This document shows, piece by piece, positions 32,903-42,215 of a stretch of 64,000 bases of DNA. Source of the DNA: an uncultured Flavobacterium sp. (GTDB lineage Bacteria; Bacteroidota; Bacteroidia; Flavobacteriales; Flavobacteriaceae); the NCBI RefSeq assembly GCF_946478785.1, contig NZ_CAMLDD010000001.1, forward strand, positions 325,417 through 389,416. Reading direction: 5' to 3'. Each line of letters starts with the position of its first letter. The first letter of the stretch is position 1. Below the pieces are notes generated by a model. The model saw only the letters and a list, made by a program, of their open reading frames with translations, made no database searches and was not told where the DNA came from. Made by a program: the position numbers and the translations under genes.

Positions 32903-34738
32903 ATGACAGCTTACGAATTTATTGTAAAAATGAAAGATTACGCCAGCTCTGGTTTACGGCAAATTGCCGGCTCAGTTGGTCAGGCTTCGCATAATGTTGA
33001 TGGTTTAAACAATGGTCTAAATCAGACAGTAAGAAATTCGAATTCTGTAAGTAATTCAATGAATAGGCTTAAAAACGTTATTGCCAGTGTTTTTGCAGTA
33101 ACCGCTATTTGGTCATTTACCAACAAAGTTGTCGAAGCCCGGGCGGAGTACGAGAAATTTAATGCTGTTCTAACAAATACTTTTCAATCTGATAAGGTTG
33201 GAGCTGGAGCTTTAAACATGCTAACCGATTTTGCAGCAAAAACGCCTTTTGCGCTCAATGAGTTGACCGGATCATTTGTTAAGCTCGTCAACCGGGGTGT
33301 TTTACCCACACAGGACGAAATGACAAAATTGGGTGATTTAGCATCATCACAGGGAAAAGGTTTTGACCAGTTAACTGAAGCGATGCTGGATGCTCAGACA
33401 GGCGAATTTGAAAGGTTAAAAGAGTTTGGTATCAAAGCCTCGAAAAGCGGTGATATGGTCAAGCTTGCTTTTAAAGGAGTAACAAAAGAGGTTAAAAATA
33501 ATTCTGATGCCATTACAGATGCATTATTGCAATATGGTCAAATGAAAGGTGTCGCCGGATCGATGGAAGCAATATCACAAACGCTGGGAGGAAAGATTTC
33601 TAATCTTGGCGATCAATGGAATACTTTTTTAGTAAAAGTTGGTGGAGAATCTGGCGGAATATTTACTGGAGTAATTACCATATTAAGTATGGGACTTGCT
33701 TTCCTCAGTGATAATTTAGGAAATATTGCCGAATACTTTTCAATACTGTATTCAATGATTGCTCCGGTTGTTATTGCGCTTAGCGACTTTTTAAGAGTGG
33801 CTTTTGGGATCACGGATGCGAGCAACGCTTTAAGTGTTTTCAAAAACATAATGTTAGGTGTTTTAATTGTTGTAGACTGGTTAACAACTGGCTTAAGAGG
33901 TGTTATTTCTATCCTTACCCCTTTTGCAACTGAGATTATCACTTTAACCGCTGCATGGTGGCTTTGGAACAATGCAATAGGCATTTTTAACGCATTAATG
34001 TTAGTTAACCCGGTTACTTGGGTTGTGTTGGGAATCATGGCTTTGATTATGGTTATAGGCATGGTTATGAAATATACAACTGGTTGGGGTGAAAGCTGGA
34101 GGCATACCGTAAATGGAGCTAAATTTTTGTGGCAAACATATACGGATTATGTAAGATTAAATTTTACAGCATTAGTCAACACTTTAATGATTGGAATTGA
34201 TAAAATAAAACTCGGCTGGTATAAATTCAAGGAAGCCGTTGGTATGGGTGATTCAAATGACAATCAAAAAATGATTGCTCAAATAAGTGGAGATGTTGAA
34301 GCCCGAAAAAAAGCAATTCAGGATGGTTATAAAAAAATGCTTGATAGTGCTGCTAAGGCAAAAAATGAGTTTAGCCAAGTAGGAATCACAGTTGATACTA
34401 ACGGAATCAAAAAAGACTTTCAATCATTAAAAGATAAATTCAGCGGTACCGGAGCTTCAAAAGATGGTGGTACAGGTGCATATGATGATTATTTAAAGAA
34501 AAATAAAGGGCTTGCAGGTGCTGGAGCTGATAAAGGTAAAGATGGGAAAAGTAAATCTGATTCTATTGTTTCCGGAGGTTCTAAAATGACACATATAACT
34601 GTGCATATTGAGAAACTTCAGGACGACACTAAAATATTTGTTGAAAGTACAGAAAAAGGAATTGAAAGTTTAGGCGAAAAAGTTCAGGAAATGCTCTTAA
34701 GAGCTGTTAATAGTGTTAATCAAATGCAAACGGACTAA
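32903..34738 (+). CDS. Tail tape measure protein
   Basis: The 611-aa protein sets tail length. It has an N-terminal coiled region rich in Asn and Ser, a TMP core (KTPFALNELTGSFVKLVNRGVLPTQDEMTKLGDLASSQGKGFDQL...), three hydrophobic segments (about residues 255-300, 315-335 and 355-390; for example VTWVVLGIMALIMVIGMV), and a Gly/Lys/Asp-rich C-terminal part. It is short for a tape measure, suggesting a short tail. One-base overlap with the next gene. Confidence 0.88.
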   Translation: MTAYEFIVKMKDYASSGLRQIAGSVGQASHNVDGLNNGLNQTVRNSNSVSNSMNRLKNVIASVFAVTAIWSFTNKVVEARAEYEKFNAVLTNTFQSDKVGAGALNMLTDFAAKTPFALNELTGSFVKLVNRGVLPTQDEMTKLGDLASSQGKGFDQLTEAMLDAQTGEFERLKEFGIKASKSGDMVKLAFKGVTKEVKNNSDAITDALLQYGQMKGVAGSMEAISQTLGGKISNLGDQWNTFLVKVGGESGGIFTGVITILSMGLAFLSDNLGNIAEYFSILYSMIAPVVIALSDFLRVAFGITDASNALSVFKNIMLGVLIVVDWLTTGLRGVISILTPFATEIITLTAAWWLWNNAIGIFNALMLVNPVTWVVLGIMALIMVIGMVMKYTTGWGESWRHTVNGAKFLWQTYTDYVRLNFTALVNTLMIGIDKIKLGWYKFKEAVGMGDSNDNQKMIAQISGDVEARKKAIQDGYKKMLDSAAKAKNEFSQVGITVDTNGIKKDFQSLKDKFSGTGASKDGGTGAYDDYLKKNKGLAGAGADKGKDGKSKSDSIVSGGSKMTHITVHIEKLQDDTKIFVESTEKGIESLGEKVQEMLLRAVNSVNQMQTD

Positions 34739-35337
34739 TGGCAAAATTTAATATCAAAGAAATACTTATTAGGGCTGCATTAGATTATGTAGGACCACAT
34801 TTTCCCGACTGGTGGAAAACGAATAAAAAAAAATACGGTCTTCCAGATTTAAGTGCCATTAATTCAAAACAGCTGTTAGGTGCTAAATATTTCATGCAAT
34901 TAAAGTTGTCCTACAAAGGGCAACTGTTTGTATTGCCAAATGAGCCTTTGGTTTCAATTGGACTAACTAAAACTATTGTGAAAACAGTAACTGTTGGTAA
35001 ATACAAAAAAGGAACGGTCAAAGAATACATCAATACTGATGATTATGTTATTTCGATAAAAGGCGTGTGTGTAGATAAGTATGATCCTGAAGTATATCCA
35101 TCAGATCAGGTTAAATCATTAGATGAGCTGGCAAATATAAATGATGCGCTCGAAGTTGAAGAAAACGCATTTTTTGAGATGTTCGGAATAAGAAGTTTAG
35201 TAATCGAAGATATTCAATTTGATGAAATGATAGGCGAATCCGGAATGCAGAAATATACAATTAAAGCGATCAGTGATACTGATTTCTTTGCTGATTTAAA
35301 CGAAAAGGATCAAACCAAAATTAATCTGTTAGCATAA
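34738..35337 (+). CDS. Tail/baseplate protein after tape measure (Mu N position, DUF6046-like)
   Basis: The 199-aa protein (VGPHFPDWWKTNKKKYGLPDLSAINSKQLLGAKYFMQL...) has beta-rich character with VSIGLTKTIVKTVTVG and DFFADLNEKDQ. Bacteroidota phages carry similar proteins here, between the tape measure and the hub gene. It replaces Mu gpN, which lies at the tail-baseplate junction. Exact role inferred. Confidence 0.55.
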   Translation: MAKFNIKEILIRAALDYVGPHFPDWWKTNKKKYGLPDLSAINSKQLLGAKYFMQLKLSYKGQLFVLPNEPLVSIGLTKTIVKTVTVGKYKKGTVKEYINTDDYVISIKGVCVDKYDPEVYPSDQVKSLDELANINDALEVEENAFFEMFGIRSLVIEDIQFDEMIGESGMQKYTIKAISDTDFFADLNEKDQTKINLLA

Positions 35338-36302
35338 TGTTTATACTCGAAGGAAAGGCAAAAATAGGCGATTATACTTTTAATGCAGTTCATGATATCG
35401 AAATTACAAAGTCGGTTGAAGATATGGGAGATACTGCCATTATTAAACTTCCTACCCGATTTAAAGTAAAGCAAAACGGTGAGCAAAAATATACTGAAAC
35501 TGCAATTAAAGTGGGTGATCCGGTAACGATCACTTTAGGTTATGAAGGTAAATATTCCGGTGTTGAGTTTACAGGATATGTAAAGAAAATAAATCCTAAG
35601 ATTCCTTTGGAAATTCATTGCGAAGATGCCATTTGGCTGTTAAGGAGAAAAAGCATTAAAAAGACTTGGGAGAAAACAACAATGAAGGAAATCCTTCAGG
35701 AAGTTGTAAAAGACACTCCAGTTCAATTGGCTGACCGTATTCCAAGTATTCAGTTAGATAAATGGATTATTCAAAATGCTAATGGCGCTCAGGTTCTGGA
35801 GTCATTAAAAAAGGACTTGCTGATGTCTGTATTTATCACAGATGAAGGAAAGCTCTATTGTGGCTTACAACAGTTAACCAATATTGGTCAAACTGTAGTT
35901 TATGATCTAAACTTTAACCTGGTTGAAAATAACCTTGAATTCAAAAGTAAAGAAGACCGTAAAATTAAAATAAAATACACCTACATCGATAAGGAAAACA
36001 AACGTCAAAGTATTGAAGTTGGAGATCCAGATGGTGAACAAAGAGAATATCACACTTCAGTAATTTCAGATATGAAAAAGCTTGAAGAAATGGCAATAGC
36101 TGAAATTGAAAAGCTAAAGTATGATGGTTTTGACGGTGATGTGACAAGCTTTTTAATTCCTTATGCAACTCGTGGAATGAAAGCAAAATTTATTGATAGT
36201 GAACATCCAAACCGTGAAGGTAATTATTTTATTAAAAAAGTTGTCACAACTTTTGGAACTGGTGGAGCTAGAAGAAAAGTAACAATAGGTAATCGTTTGT
36301 AA
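35337..36302 (+). CDS. Baseplate hub protein (Mu P / P2 gpD-like)
   Basis: The 321-aa protein has the hub pattern: MFILEGKAKIGDYTFNAVHDIEITKSVEDMGDTAIIKLP, then an OB-like GDPVTITLGYEGKYSGVEFTGYVKKINPKIPLEIHCED, then TMKEILQEVVKDTPV and a C-terminal beta domain ending VTIGNRL. It forms the trimeric centre of the baseplate that holds the spike. Overlaps neighbours by one base at each end. Confidence 0.8.
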   Translation: MFILEGKAKIGDYTFNAVHDIEITKSVEDMGDTAIIKLPTRFKVKQNGEQKYTETAIKVGDPVTITLGYEGKYSGVEFTGYVKKINPKIPLEIHCEDAIWLLRRKSIKKTWEKTTMKEILQEVVKDTPVQLADRIPSIQLDKWIIQNANGAQVLESLKKDLLMSVFITDEGKLYCGLQQLTNIGQTVVYDLNFNLVENNLEFKSKEDRKIKIKYTYIDKENKRQSIEVGDPDGEQREYHTSVISDMKKLEEMAIAEIEKLKYDGFDGDVTSFLIPYATRGMKAKFIDSEHPNREGNYFIKKVVTTFGTGGARRKVTIGNRL

Positions 36303-36805
36303 TGAAAAAAGAACTACAGGATGCATTTAGAAAACTTAAACAAAGGGATGTAGATACATTTCCTGCAAACGTAATATCAGTTGATAAAGAAAAAGGAACT
36401 TGTATAGTATCAAATGATGATTTAGAATTTACAGATGTACGGTTATCATCTGTTATTGATGGCAAAAATAATAAGTTTTACTTATTTCCTGCTGTTGGAA
36501 GTTCTGTTCTTGTAAGCCCGGTAAATGAAGATTTAAAAAACTTATATGTAGAAGCCTATTCAGAGATTGAAAGTTTAGATCTGAAAATTAAAGCGGTTCA
36601 TTTTAGGGTTTCTGAATCAGGTTTTTTGCTAAAAAAAGAAAACGAAACATTAAAAGGTTTGGTTTCAGAATTATTAACAGCGGTTGAGCAAATGAGTTTT
36701 TTGGTCACTACAACTGGTGGAGCTGGTAACACTACAACATTATTAAATTCAGCGCAATTTACAGGTATAAAAAATAGGTTTAATCAGTTTTTAAATGATG
36801 TTTAA
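36302..36805 (+). CDS. Baseplate spike protein (gp45/gpV-like)
   Basis: The 167-aa protein starts with a short helix and an OB-fold (FPANVISVDKEKGTCIVSNDDLEFTDVRLSSV...FYLFPAVGSSVLVSPV), as in gpV spike proteins. The end is a helical and Gly/Thr part instead of the long beta-helix of P2. It follows the hub gene by one-base overlap. Confidence 0.7.
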   Translation: MKKELQDAFRKLKQRDVDTFPANVISVDKEKGTCIVSNDDLEFTDVRLSSVIDGKNNKFYLFPAVGSSVLVSPVNEDLKNLYVEAYSEIESLDLKIKAVHFRVSESGFLLKKENETLKGLVSELLTAVEQMSFLVTTTGGAGNTTTLLNSAQFTGIKNRFNQFLNDV

Positions 36806-37195
36806 ATGAATCAGACAATTTCAATCATATCCACATTAATAACGGTAATCGGAGGTACTGGATATTTTACATTTTTTTTCGCCAGAAAAAGAAACTTACA
36901 AGACATTGAAAAGCTAAAGGTAGAAATCGTTCAAGCCCGTAAGATTGCTGAAACAACCGCAATTGATAATGATATTAAACTTTCCGGGCATTATAAAGAA
37001 ATTTTAGACGACCTGAAACAAAGGTATGAAGTAAGATACATTGAATTTGAAAGTATTTTGAACCGTAAAATTTCAATGCTCGAAGAAGAATTGAAATTGA
37101 AGGATCGTAAAATCAGACTTCAGCAAATTGAGATTAATCAATTGAAGAAGGAAAACCAGCAACTTAGAAACCATGCAATTAACCGTCAATCATAA
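36806..37195 (+). CDS. Membrane-anchored coiled-coil protein
   Basis: The 129-aa protein has an N-terminal transmembrane helix (ISIISTLITVIGGTGYFTFFFARKR) and a long coiled coil (ILNRKISMLEEELKLKDRKIRLQQIEINQLKKENQQL). It lies within the baseplate genes. It may be a lysis accessory or an assembly factor; a membrane protein here is unexpected. Its end overlaps the next gene by 23 bases. Confidence 0.6.
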   Translation: MNQTISIISTLITVIGGTGYFTFFFARKRNLQDIEKLKVEIVQARKIAETTAIDNDIKLSGHYKEILDDLKQRYEVRYIEFESILNRKISMLEEELKLKDRKIRLQQIEINQLKKENQQLRNHAINRQS

Positions 37196-37463
37196 TCAAA
37201 ACCTATTTGATGTTTCAATTCAGGAAAACGGAAATGTTATGACTGTTTTTGAGCTGGCTTTGTTAAATGGTTTTTCAATTACTGATAACATTGTCCCATC
37301 TCAAAATATTGATGTTGTAAAGAGTGAATTAGTTGCTCAGGAGTTAGTTGATTATTTCAAAAACAAAAACCATGTTGTTGCTACTGGAGGTGTAAATGAT
37401 TTAGTGATAGAGCGCAAAGGAATTGGAAAAATGATTGTTGGAAAAGATTTTATAGTAGGTTAA
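37173..37463 (+). CDS. Small LysM/tail X-like baseplate protein
   Basis: The 96-aa protein has NQNLFDVSIQENGNVMTVFELALLNGFSITDNIVPSQNIDV, the pattern of LysM-like tail X proteins (a short repeat that binds the hub). The C-terminus is Gly/Val-rich. It overlaps the coiled-coil gene by 23 bases. Confidence 0.55.
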   Translation: MQLTVNHNQNLFDVSIQENGNVMTVFELALLNGFSITDNIVPSQNIDVVKSELVAQELVDYFKNKNHVVATGGVNDLVIERKGIGKMIVGKDFIVG

Positions 37464-37464
37464 T

Positions 37465-38298
37465 ATGGCACGACAAATAGAAATTATACAAAAAGAAATG
37501 TTTGATGGTATTACTTCAAATGAAGTGTTATCTGAAATGAATTCAACAAGTAAAGTAGCGAACTATCGGCTATATGTTTTTGTTGTTTCTTTCTCAATTT
37601 GGGTTTTAGAAAACCTTTTCGACACTCATAAAAGAGAGGTAAATGATATTATCGAAGCAAAAATGCCACATCGTTCAAGCTGGTACAGAACCAAAGCATT
37701 AGCATTTCAATACGGTTTTGATTTAATCCAAGACACCGACAAATTTGATAATACTGGTTATACTGATGAAGAAATTGAAGCTTCAAAAATCATTAAGTAT
37801 TCAGCCGTAACTAAATCGGGTGGGCAATTGTATATAAAAATTGCAACTGAAGCTGGTGGAGTTTTAACACCTATTGCACCTGAAATAAAAGAATCGTTTG
37901 ATGCTTACATGGATGAAATTGCTGACGCTGGCGTGAAATATTTAGTTGTAAACCATTTACCAGATATCCTATTGTTAAATATTCAAATTTACCGTGATCC
38001 TTTAGTTTTGGATGCCAACGGAATGAGTATTATAAACGCAAATTATCCCGTTCAGGACGCAATAAATGAGTACATGAAAGAATTGCCTTTTAATGGTGAA
38101 TTGGTTTTGCTTCACTTGATTGATAAATTACAGAAAGTTGAAGGTGTAAATATTCCACATATCGTAAATGCAGAATCTCAGGTAATTGATATTAATACAA
38201 ATCAGTATTTAGATCCTGAGCCTATTAATGTTAAAACAGTGCCTGTGAGTGGTTATTTCACAATTGCAAATTTTGATAATATAGCTTATGTGGTATAA
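37465..38298 (+). CDS. Baseplate wedge protein (gp47/gpJ-like position)
   Basis: The 277-aa protein contains NLFDTHKREVNDIIEAKMPHRSSWYRTKALAFQYGFDL and a later PIAPEIKESFDAYMDEIADAGVKYLVVNHLPDILLLNIQIY stretch, seen in Bacteroidota baseplate J-type proteins. It lies between the X-like and gp48-like genes. Overlap with the next gene is 11 bases. Confidence 0.65.
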   Translation: MARQIEIIQKEMFDGITSNEVLSEMNSTSKVANYRLYVFVVSFSIWVLENLFDTHKREVNDIIEAKMPHRSSWYRTKALAFQYGFDLIQDTDKFDNTGYTDEEIEASKIIKYSAVTKSGGQLYIKIATEAGGVLTPIAPEIKESFDAYMDEIADAGVKYLVVNHLPDILLLNIQIYRDPLVLDANGMSIINANYPVQDAINEYMKELPFNGELVLLHLIDKLQKVEGVNIPHIVNAESQVIDINTNQYLDPEPINVKTVPVSGYFTIANFDNIAYVV

Positions 38299-38752
38299 AG
38301 TAGATTATGACAAACTTATCCTTTTGCTTTTACCGACTTTTTTACGAAAGACTAGGGTTTTCGGTTATCTAAAGGCTTTGATTACTCCAATTGGTGGTTT
38401 GCATTATCTCTGGTCGAATATGCGTAAGGATAATCTAAAAAAGCTATCATACAACAGTTCAAAGTGTTATTTAAGAGGTGCTTTAAATGATAATTATGAT
38501 CCTGAACAAAGGCGGATTACAATTACCAATACAGTTAATAAAACAAATGATTACATATACACACAGGCTGAAAATATTCCTGTCTATTTAGGAACGATGT
38601 GGTTAGAACCTGAATTTAATTATGAAGGTTCAACGGTTGATTTTTTAGTAAATGTACCACAGGAAATAATGAATTTAAAAATAAACGAGATAGTTGCCAC
38701 GATTGAATTTTATGTTCTGGCAGGCAAATCTTATCAAATAATAGCAATATGA
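38288..38752 (+). CDS. Baseplate/tail protein (gp48/gpI position)
   Basis: The 154-aa protein begins MWYKVDYDKLILLLLPTFLRKTRVFGYLKALITPIGGLHYLWSNMR, like N-termini of tail protein I (gp48) types, and ends in beta strands (INEIVATIEFYVLAGKSYQI). The hydrophobic start is not a signal peptide. Function by position. Confidence 0.55.
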   Translation: MWYKVDYDKLILLLLPTFLRKTRVFGYLKALITPIGGLHYLWSNMRKDNLKKLSYNSSKCYLRGALNDNYDPEQRRITITNTVNKTNDYIYTQAENIPVYLGTMWLEPEFNYEGSTVDFLVNVPQEIMNLKINEIVATIEFYVLAGKSYQIIAI

Positions 38753-39525
38753 ATAGACTAGATGTTAATCAGGTTGGCGGTTTTCCGCTCACAACTAGAA
38801 TTTTGGACGAACTTCAAAAAATTCCGGCTGTTTTTAATGGTCTTGGCGGAATTGCCGGAGATAAGAGTATTCTTTATGGTTGTACCATTACTGGATCAAC
38901 TGCGGATAATGGTGTTGTCTTTGTAAATGGAGAGGTCTTTCTTTTTAAAGGGGGCTTAGTTCAAACCAAAGTAATTATTAAAGAAGACAAAGAGAATCTT
39001 GTGTTTGAAAACAATGAATCAAAAACAGTTATCAGAACTCGTTATGTGACTTTTGGAACGGGAATAGATGCTATGGATTGGGCTGATTTTAAAAAACCAT
39101 TTGAAACAAAAGAGATTGAATCAGCTTTGGCTGGTAAGGCAGATTTGACAACTTTTGAAGCTTTAGCCGATGCATTTGCTATTGTTTACACTAAAATGTT
39201 GACCATCGAAAGCGGAGCGCAAAAAAACCTACAGGAATATTATGATTATGGAGTGGTTACCACTCAAAATAGACAAAACGGAATAAACGAATTTGACTAT
39301 ACTAAAAATTTCACGGAAATTTTTCCGCCTTCTGGATATACAATGGCAAATTTAAAAGCTTTCCTGCCCTCTATTGCTAAAATTGCTTTTAATGGAAATG
39401 TTGATAACAGTGATACGATGTGGTGTCATTATCAAATAGGAATTGACCGTATTACGGTAATATGTAATAATTCTGAATCTCGCGAAACCTCAAAGATTAA
39501 CTATTTAGCAATTTGGAAAAAATAA
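38749..39525 (+). CDS. Tail fibre-associated structural protein
   Basis: The 258-aa protein starts MNRLDVNQVGGFPLTTRILDELQKIPAVFNGLGGIAGDKSILYGCTITG, a start common in phage distal tail proteins, and contains a short coiled region (IESALAGKADLTTFEALADAF) typical of fibre trimers. It overlaps the upstream gene by four bases and precedes two more fibre-type genes. Confidence 0.6.
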   Translation: MNRLDVNQVGGFPLTTRILDELQKIPAVFNGLGGIAGDKSILYGCTITGSTADNGVVFVNGEVFLFKGGLVQTKVIIKEDKENLVFENNESKTVIRTRYVTFGTGIDAMDWADFKKPFETKEIESALAGKADLTTFEALADAFAIVYTKMLTIESGAQKNLQEYYDYGVVTTQNRQNGINEFDYTKNFTEIFPPSGYTMANLKAFLPSIAKIAFNGNVDNSDTMWCHYQIGIDRITVICNNSESRETSKINYLAIWKK

Positions 39526-39531
39526 TTATTT

Positions 39532-39924
39532 ATGGCAATTACTGATAAAAATATACTAAAAACATGGTATGAAACTGGTGACATACCAACCCAAGACCAG
39601 TTTTGGGCTTGGTTTGATAGTTATTGGCATAAGCATGAAAAAATCCCCATTACCTCAATTGAACAAATTGAAGATATTTTAAATGGTAAGGCTGATGCTG
39701 AATCTTTTAATGGTCACTTAACTGATCCTAATGCACACGTTGAACTATTTGCTAAAACGAGAATTATTCCAGTAGGTCAACTCATTGTTTTTAAAAATGC
39801 ACCAAACGAAGATAATAGCAAAAAAGAACCAGGCGATCATTGTATGGGAAAAGTTGGAAACACTTTTGTTAACGGCACTTGGAATGGAGACGATGACACA
39901 TTGCCTGAATCTTACGATTACTAA
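39532..39924 (+). CDS. Tail fibre-related protein with trimer motif
   Basis: The 130-aa protein has TWYETGDIPTQDQFWAWFDSYWHKHEKIPITSIEQIEDILNGKADAESFNGHLTDPNAH, a motif shared by fibre proteins of Bacteroidota phages (attachment helix followed by a KADAESFNGHLTDPNAH trimerisation part). The rest is Gly/Asp-rich. It is probably a short fibre or adaptor. Confidence 0.6.
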   Translation: MAITDKNILKTWYETGDIPTQDQFWAWFDSYWHKHEKIPITSIEQIEDILNGKADAESFNGHLTDPNAHVELFAKTRIIPVGQLIVFKNAPNEDNSKKEPGDHCMGKVGNTFVNGTWNGDDDTLPESYDY

Positions 39925-39948
39925 GTAATTATAAATCTAAATATAAAC

Positions 39949-40152
39949 ATGAATCAAAAAAAAAGAATTAAAAAATTAGAGGCTAAAGTTTCTTCATTAC
40001 TAGAAATTGTGCAAAAAGGATCATTGACACTTACGGATGTCGATAACCCAAATGTTAAGGTAGTATTCAGTATTAAAAGCGGTGTTTTTTCTACTGATAA
40101 AATTACAACCACAATAAATACTGATAACATAATAAATAACCAAAATCAATAA
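39949..40152 (+). CDS. Small coiled-coil protein before the fibre gene
   Basis: The 67-aa protein starts with a basic coiled coil (KRIKKLEAKVSSLLEIVQKG) and ends in a Thr/Asn-rich strand region. It is one base before the long fibre gene. It may be a trimerising adaptor; unproven. Confidence 0.5.
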   Translation: MNQKKRIKKLEAKVSSLLEIVQKGSLTLTDVDNPNVKVVFSIKSGVFSTDKITTTINTDNIINNQNQ

Positions 40153-40153
40153 C

Positions 40154-41707
40154 ATGAAAAGAATCTTTTTATTTTTATTACTGGCTTTATCATTAGCCAC
40201 ATCAGCGCAAGACATTTATTCTATCGCTAAACCGTTAAGACTTGGAAACGTGCCTGTCAGCGAATCATTAGCAGATAGTGTATTGGTTTACACATCGGGT
40301 AAAATGGTAAGACTTGTACCTCGTAGCGAGTTCGGAGGCAGTGGAGGTTCTCAGGACTTACAGCAAACTTTAGAGAATGGTGGTACTGCAAATATTCAAA
40401 TAACACTTACGGGAAAAGATGGTTCAACGGATTATGCAATTTATGATAGGGCAGGAATGTTTCTTGATGATATGGCAGGTCTTGGTAGAATATCTAATTA
40501 TTATAATGGAATTATAAAGTTTGATGATATTATAAACGGAGGTGCTATATCTATTGCTAGTCCCAATACTTTTAGTAATACTACTGAATATACATTTGCT
40601 GATAATGGCGGTGCGCATACTATTGCCGCTCTTGATGATATTACTTTACAGAAAGCATTAGATAATGGTGCTACAGCAACCGCTATAGCGAATTTTTCTG
40701 TTGCTGGTTCTAATGGTCAAGTATCTGTAAATTCCAACGGTGGTGAACTTTCTGCTCAGCAATGGGGTGCGCTTAATCTAAATCAAAACGGTATAGTTAT
40801 AAGCAATAGGGCTAATCCAAATCCAATCATTTTAAACGGCGGAACTCCTGGAATTCAGTTAAACGGTCACATGGGGTCGGCACTTAAGTTAAAATCAGAC
40901 GTTGTGGAGTTCAGGAGCAATCAAGGTATGAATATTATAAACCAAAGCTCTACACCAATAAACATAGACAATGTTAGCAATAAAGTTAATATATCAGGAC
41001 TGACCGGTATAGATTTAGTGTCTGGTAACGGTTCAATATCCCTCGGTGCGCCAATGGGTATCAATCTGGGATCATCCGGCGATGTCAAAATAGTTTCTAA
41101 TGATACGTTACGTTTAGAAACTACTAATAAACTTGTAGCTATTGGTAATCAAATTAAGCTTAAGAGTTCTGGCGCACCTAATGAGATTATAATTTCTGAT
41201 GAAGCTAGCAAAATTAATATAGAATCAAAGGCTAATGGTGTAAATATCAAATCAACCGGAGGTCCTGTTACTATATCTAACACAACTGGTGCCGGAATTG
41301 CTTTGACTACCACAGCAGGTCCGCTTAATGTTGAATCAACCGGAGGAGTATCTGTTAATTCAGCGGGTTACACTACTATATCATCAGCAGGAATAAATTT
41401 AACCAATAATACTGGTACTGGAGGTCAGTTTTTAGTGGATGCCGGTGATGTAACTATATCAGCAGGATCAGGCAAAACATTAGGTTTATTTGGTTATGAT
41501 TTGAATATTCATAACAATAACCCGATTTTCTTTCATCCACCTAAATTTCCAGTAACTACTGTTGATAATTTACCAGAGTCTCCGGGGTTCGGCAAATATG
41601 CAACTGTTACAGATGCAGTTGCACCTACTTATTTACAGCCTGTCGTTGGTGGTGGGACGGTTTCTTGTCCTGTATTCTACGACGGTACTGCTTGGGTAGC
41701 ACATTAA
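40154..41707 (+). CDS. Long beta-helical fibre-like protein with signal-peptide-like N-terminus
   Basis: The 517-aa protein is a run of short Gly/Asn/Thr-rich strands (for example GSISLGAPMGINLGSSGDVKI, GGPVTISNTTG), typical of beta-helical fibres or adhesins. The C-terminus has FPVTTVDNLPESPGFGKYATVTDA and CPVFYDGTAWVAH. Its first 20 residues, MKRIFLFLLLALSLATSAQ, look like a Sec signal peptide, which is odd for a virion protein that assembles in the cytoplasm. It could be a fibre with a hydrophobic start or an exported prophage protein. Confidence 0.65.
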   Translation: MKRIFLFLLLALSLATSAQDIYSIAKPLRLGNVPVSESLADSVLVYTSGKMVRLVPRSEFGGSGGSQDLQQTLENGGTANIQITLTGKDGSTDYAIYDRAGMFLDDMAGLGRISNYYNGIIKFDDIINGGAISIASPNTFSNTTEYTFADNGGAHTIAALDDITLQKALDNGATATAIANFSVAGSNGQVSVNSNGGELSAQQWGALNLNQNGIVISNRANPNPIILNGGTPGIQLNGHMGSALKLKSDVVEFRSNQGMNIINQSSTPINIDNVSNKVNISGLTGIDLVSGNGSISLGAPMGINLGSSGDVKIVSNDTLRLETTNKLVAIGNQIKLKSSGAPNEIIISDEASKINIESKANGVNIKSTGGPVTISNTTGAGIALTTTAGPLNVESTGGVSVNSAGYTTISSAGINLTNNTGTGGQFLVDAGDVTISAGSGKTLGLFGYDLNIHNNNPIFFHPPKFPVTTVDNLPESPGFGKYATVTDAVAPTYLQPVVGGGTVSCPVFYDGTAWVAH

Positions 41708-41732
41708 GTAATATTTTAAAAATTAAATATAT

Positions 41733-42074
41733 ATGAATAAGTTTTTAAACTTGGTTTTGGGTACGAATGATGTACCAACATACTTAGCAGCTTTGTTTTT
41801 TGCCTTGATTGGTGTAATTGTCATTTTGCTTTTAAAGAGTAATAAGCGAGATAAAACTAGCCTAAACACGCCTTTTGAATTTAGTTTTAAGTTTTTAATC
41901 CAAGATAATTTAAAAGAAATAGTACTTGGTTTTTTATTGATAATTCTGGCTCTTAGGTTTTCAGTTGAATATGCCGGAGTTAATCTTACTATGGTGTATG
42001 CATTGGGTGTAGGATTGTCAATTCAGAAGCTTGCAGGTTATATTTCTAAATTGGAATTGTCGGCAAGGAAATAA
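41733..42074 (+). CDS. Membrane protein, candidate holin
   Basis: The 113-aa protein has three hydrophobic segments: PTYLAALFFALIGVIVILLL, ILKEIVLGFLLIILALRF-like (about 70-87) and MVYALGVGLSIQKLAGY. Size and topology fit a holin that would release the amidase encoded 12 kb upstream, and it is the last gene of the late operon. No signature confirms it. Confidence 0.5.
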   Translation: MNKFLNLVLGTNDVPTYLAALFFALIGVIVILLLKSNKRDKTSLNTPFEFSFKFLIQDNLKEIVLGFLLIILALRFSVEYAGVNLTMVYALGVGLSIQKLAGYISKLELSARK

Positions 42075-42091
42075 TTCTCCGGAGGCGGAAT

Positions 42092-42211
42092 AAAAAAAGT
42101 CCTCCAACAAATTAATACTTTCTCAGGGTAATTTAATTTAGCACAAAGCCAGCGTTGGAGGACAATAAGTCTTCTGATGCTGGCTTTGCTATGTTTTAAA
42201 TTATCCTGAGA
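42092..42211 (-). ncRNA. Structured RNA with H-type pseudoknot and U7 terminator
   Basis: On the minus strand a TATATTTG -7 element (42216-42223) precedes an RNA of about 120 nt. Stem P1 pairs 42196-42211 with 42121-42136 (15 of 16 bp). Stem P2 pairs 42179-42190 with 42140-42153 (12 bp with a 2-nt bulge). The 25-nt apical loop contains GTCCTCCAAC, which is perfectly complementary to GTTGGAGGAC at the 3' end (10 bp, crossing P1 and P2). Seven Us follow at once. No coding frame explains these pairs. It lies between the holin-like gene and the divergent adenine methyltransferase gene. Family unknown. Confidence 0.75.
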
Positions 42212-42215
42212 GGTG

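Noticed and set aside
33613..34062. Minus-strand frame of 149 codons in the tape measure gene
   Set aside because: Shadow of the hydrophobic part of the tape measure protein.
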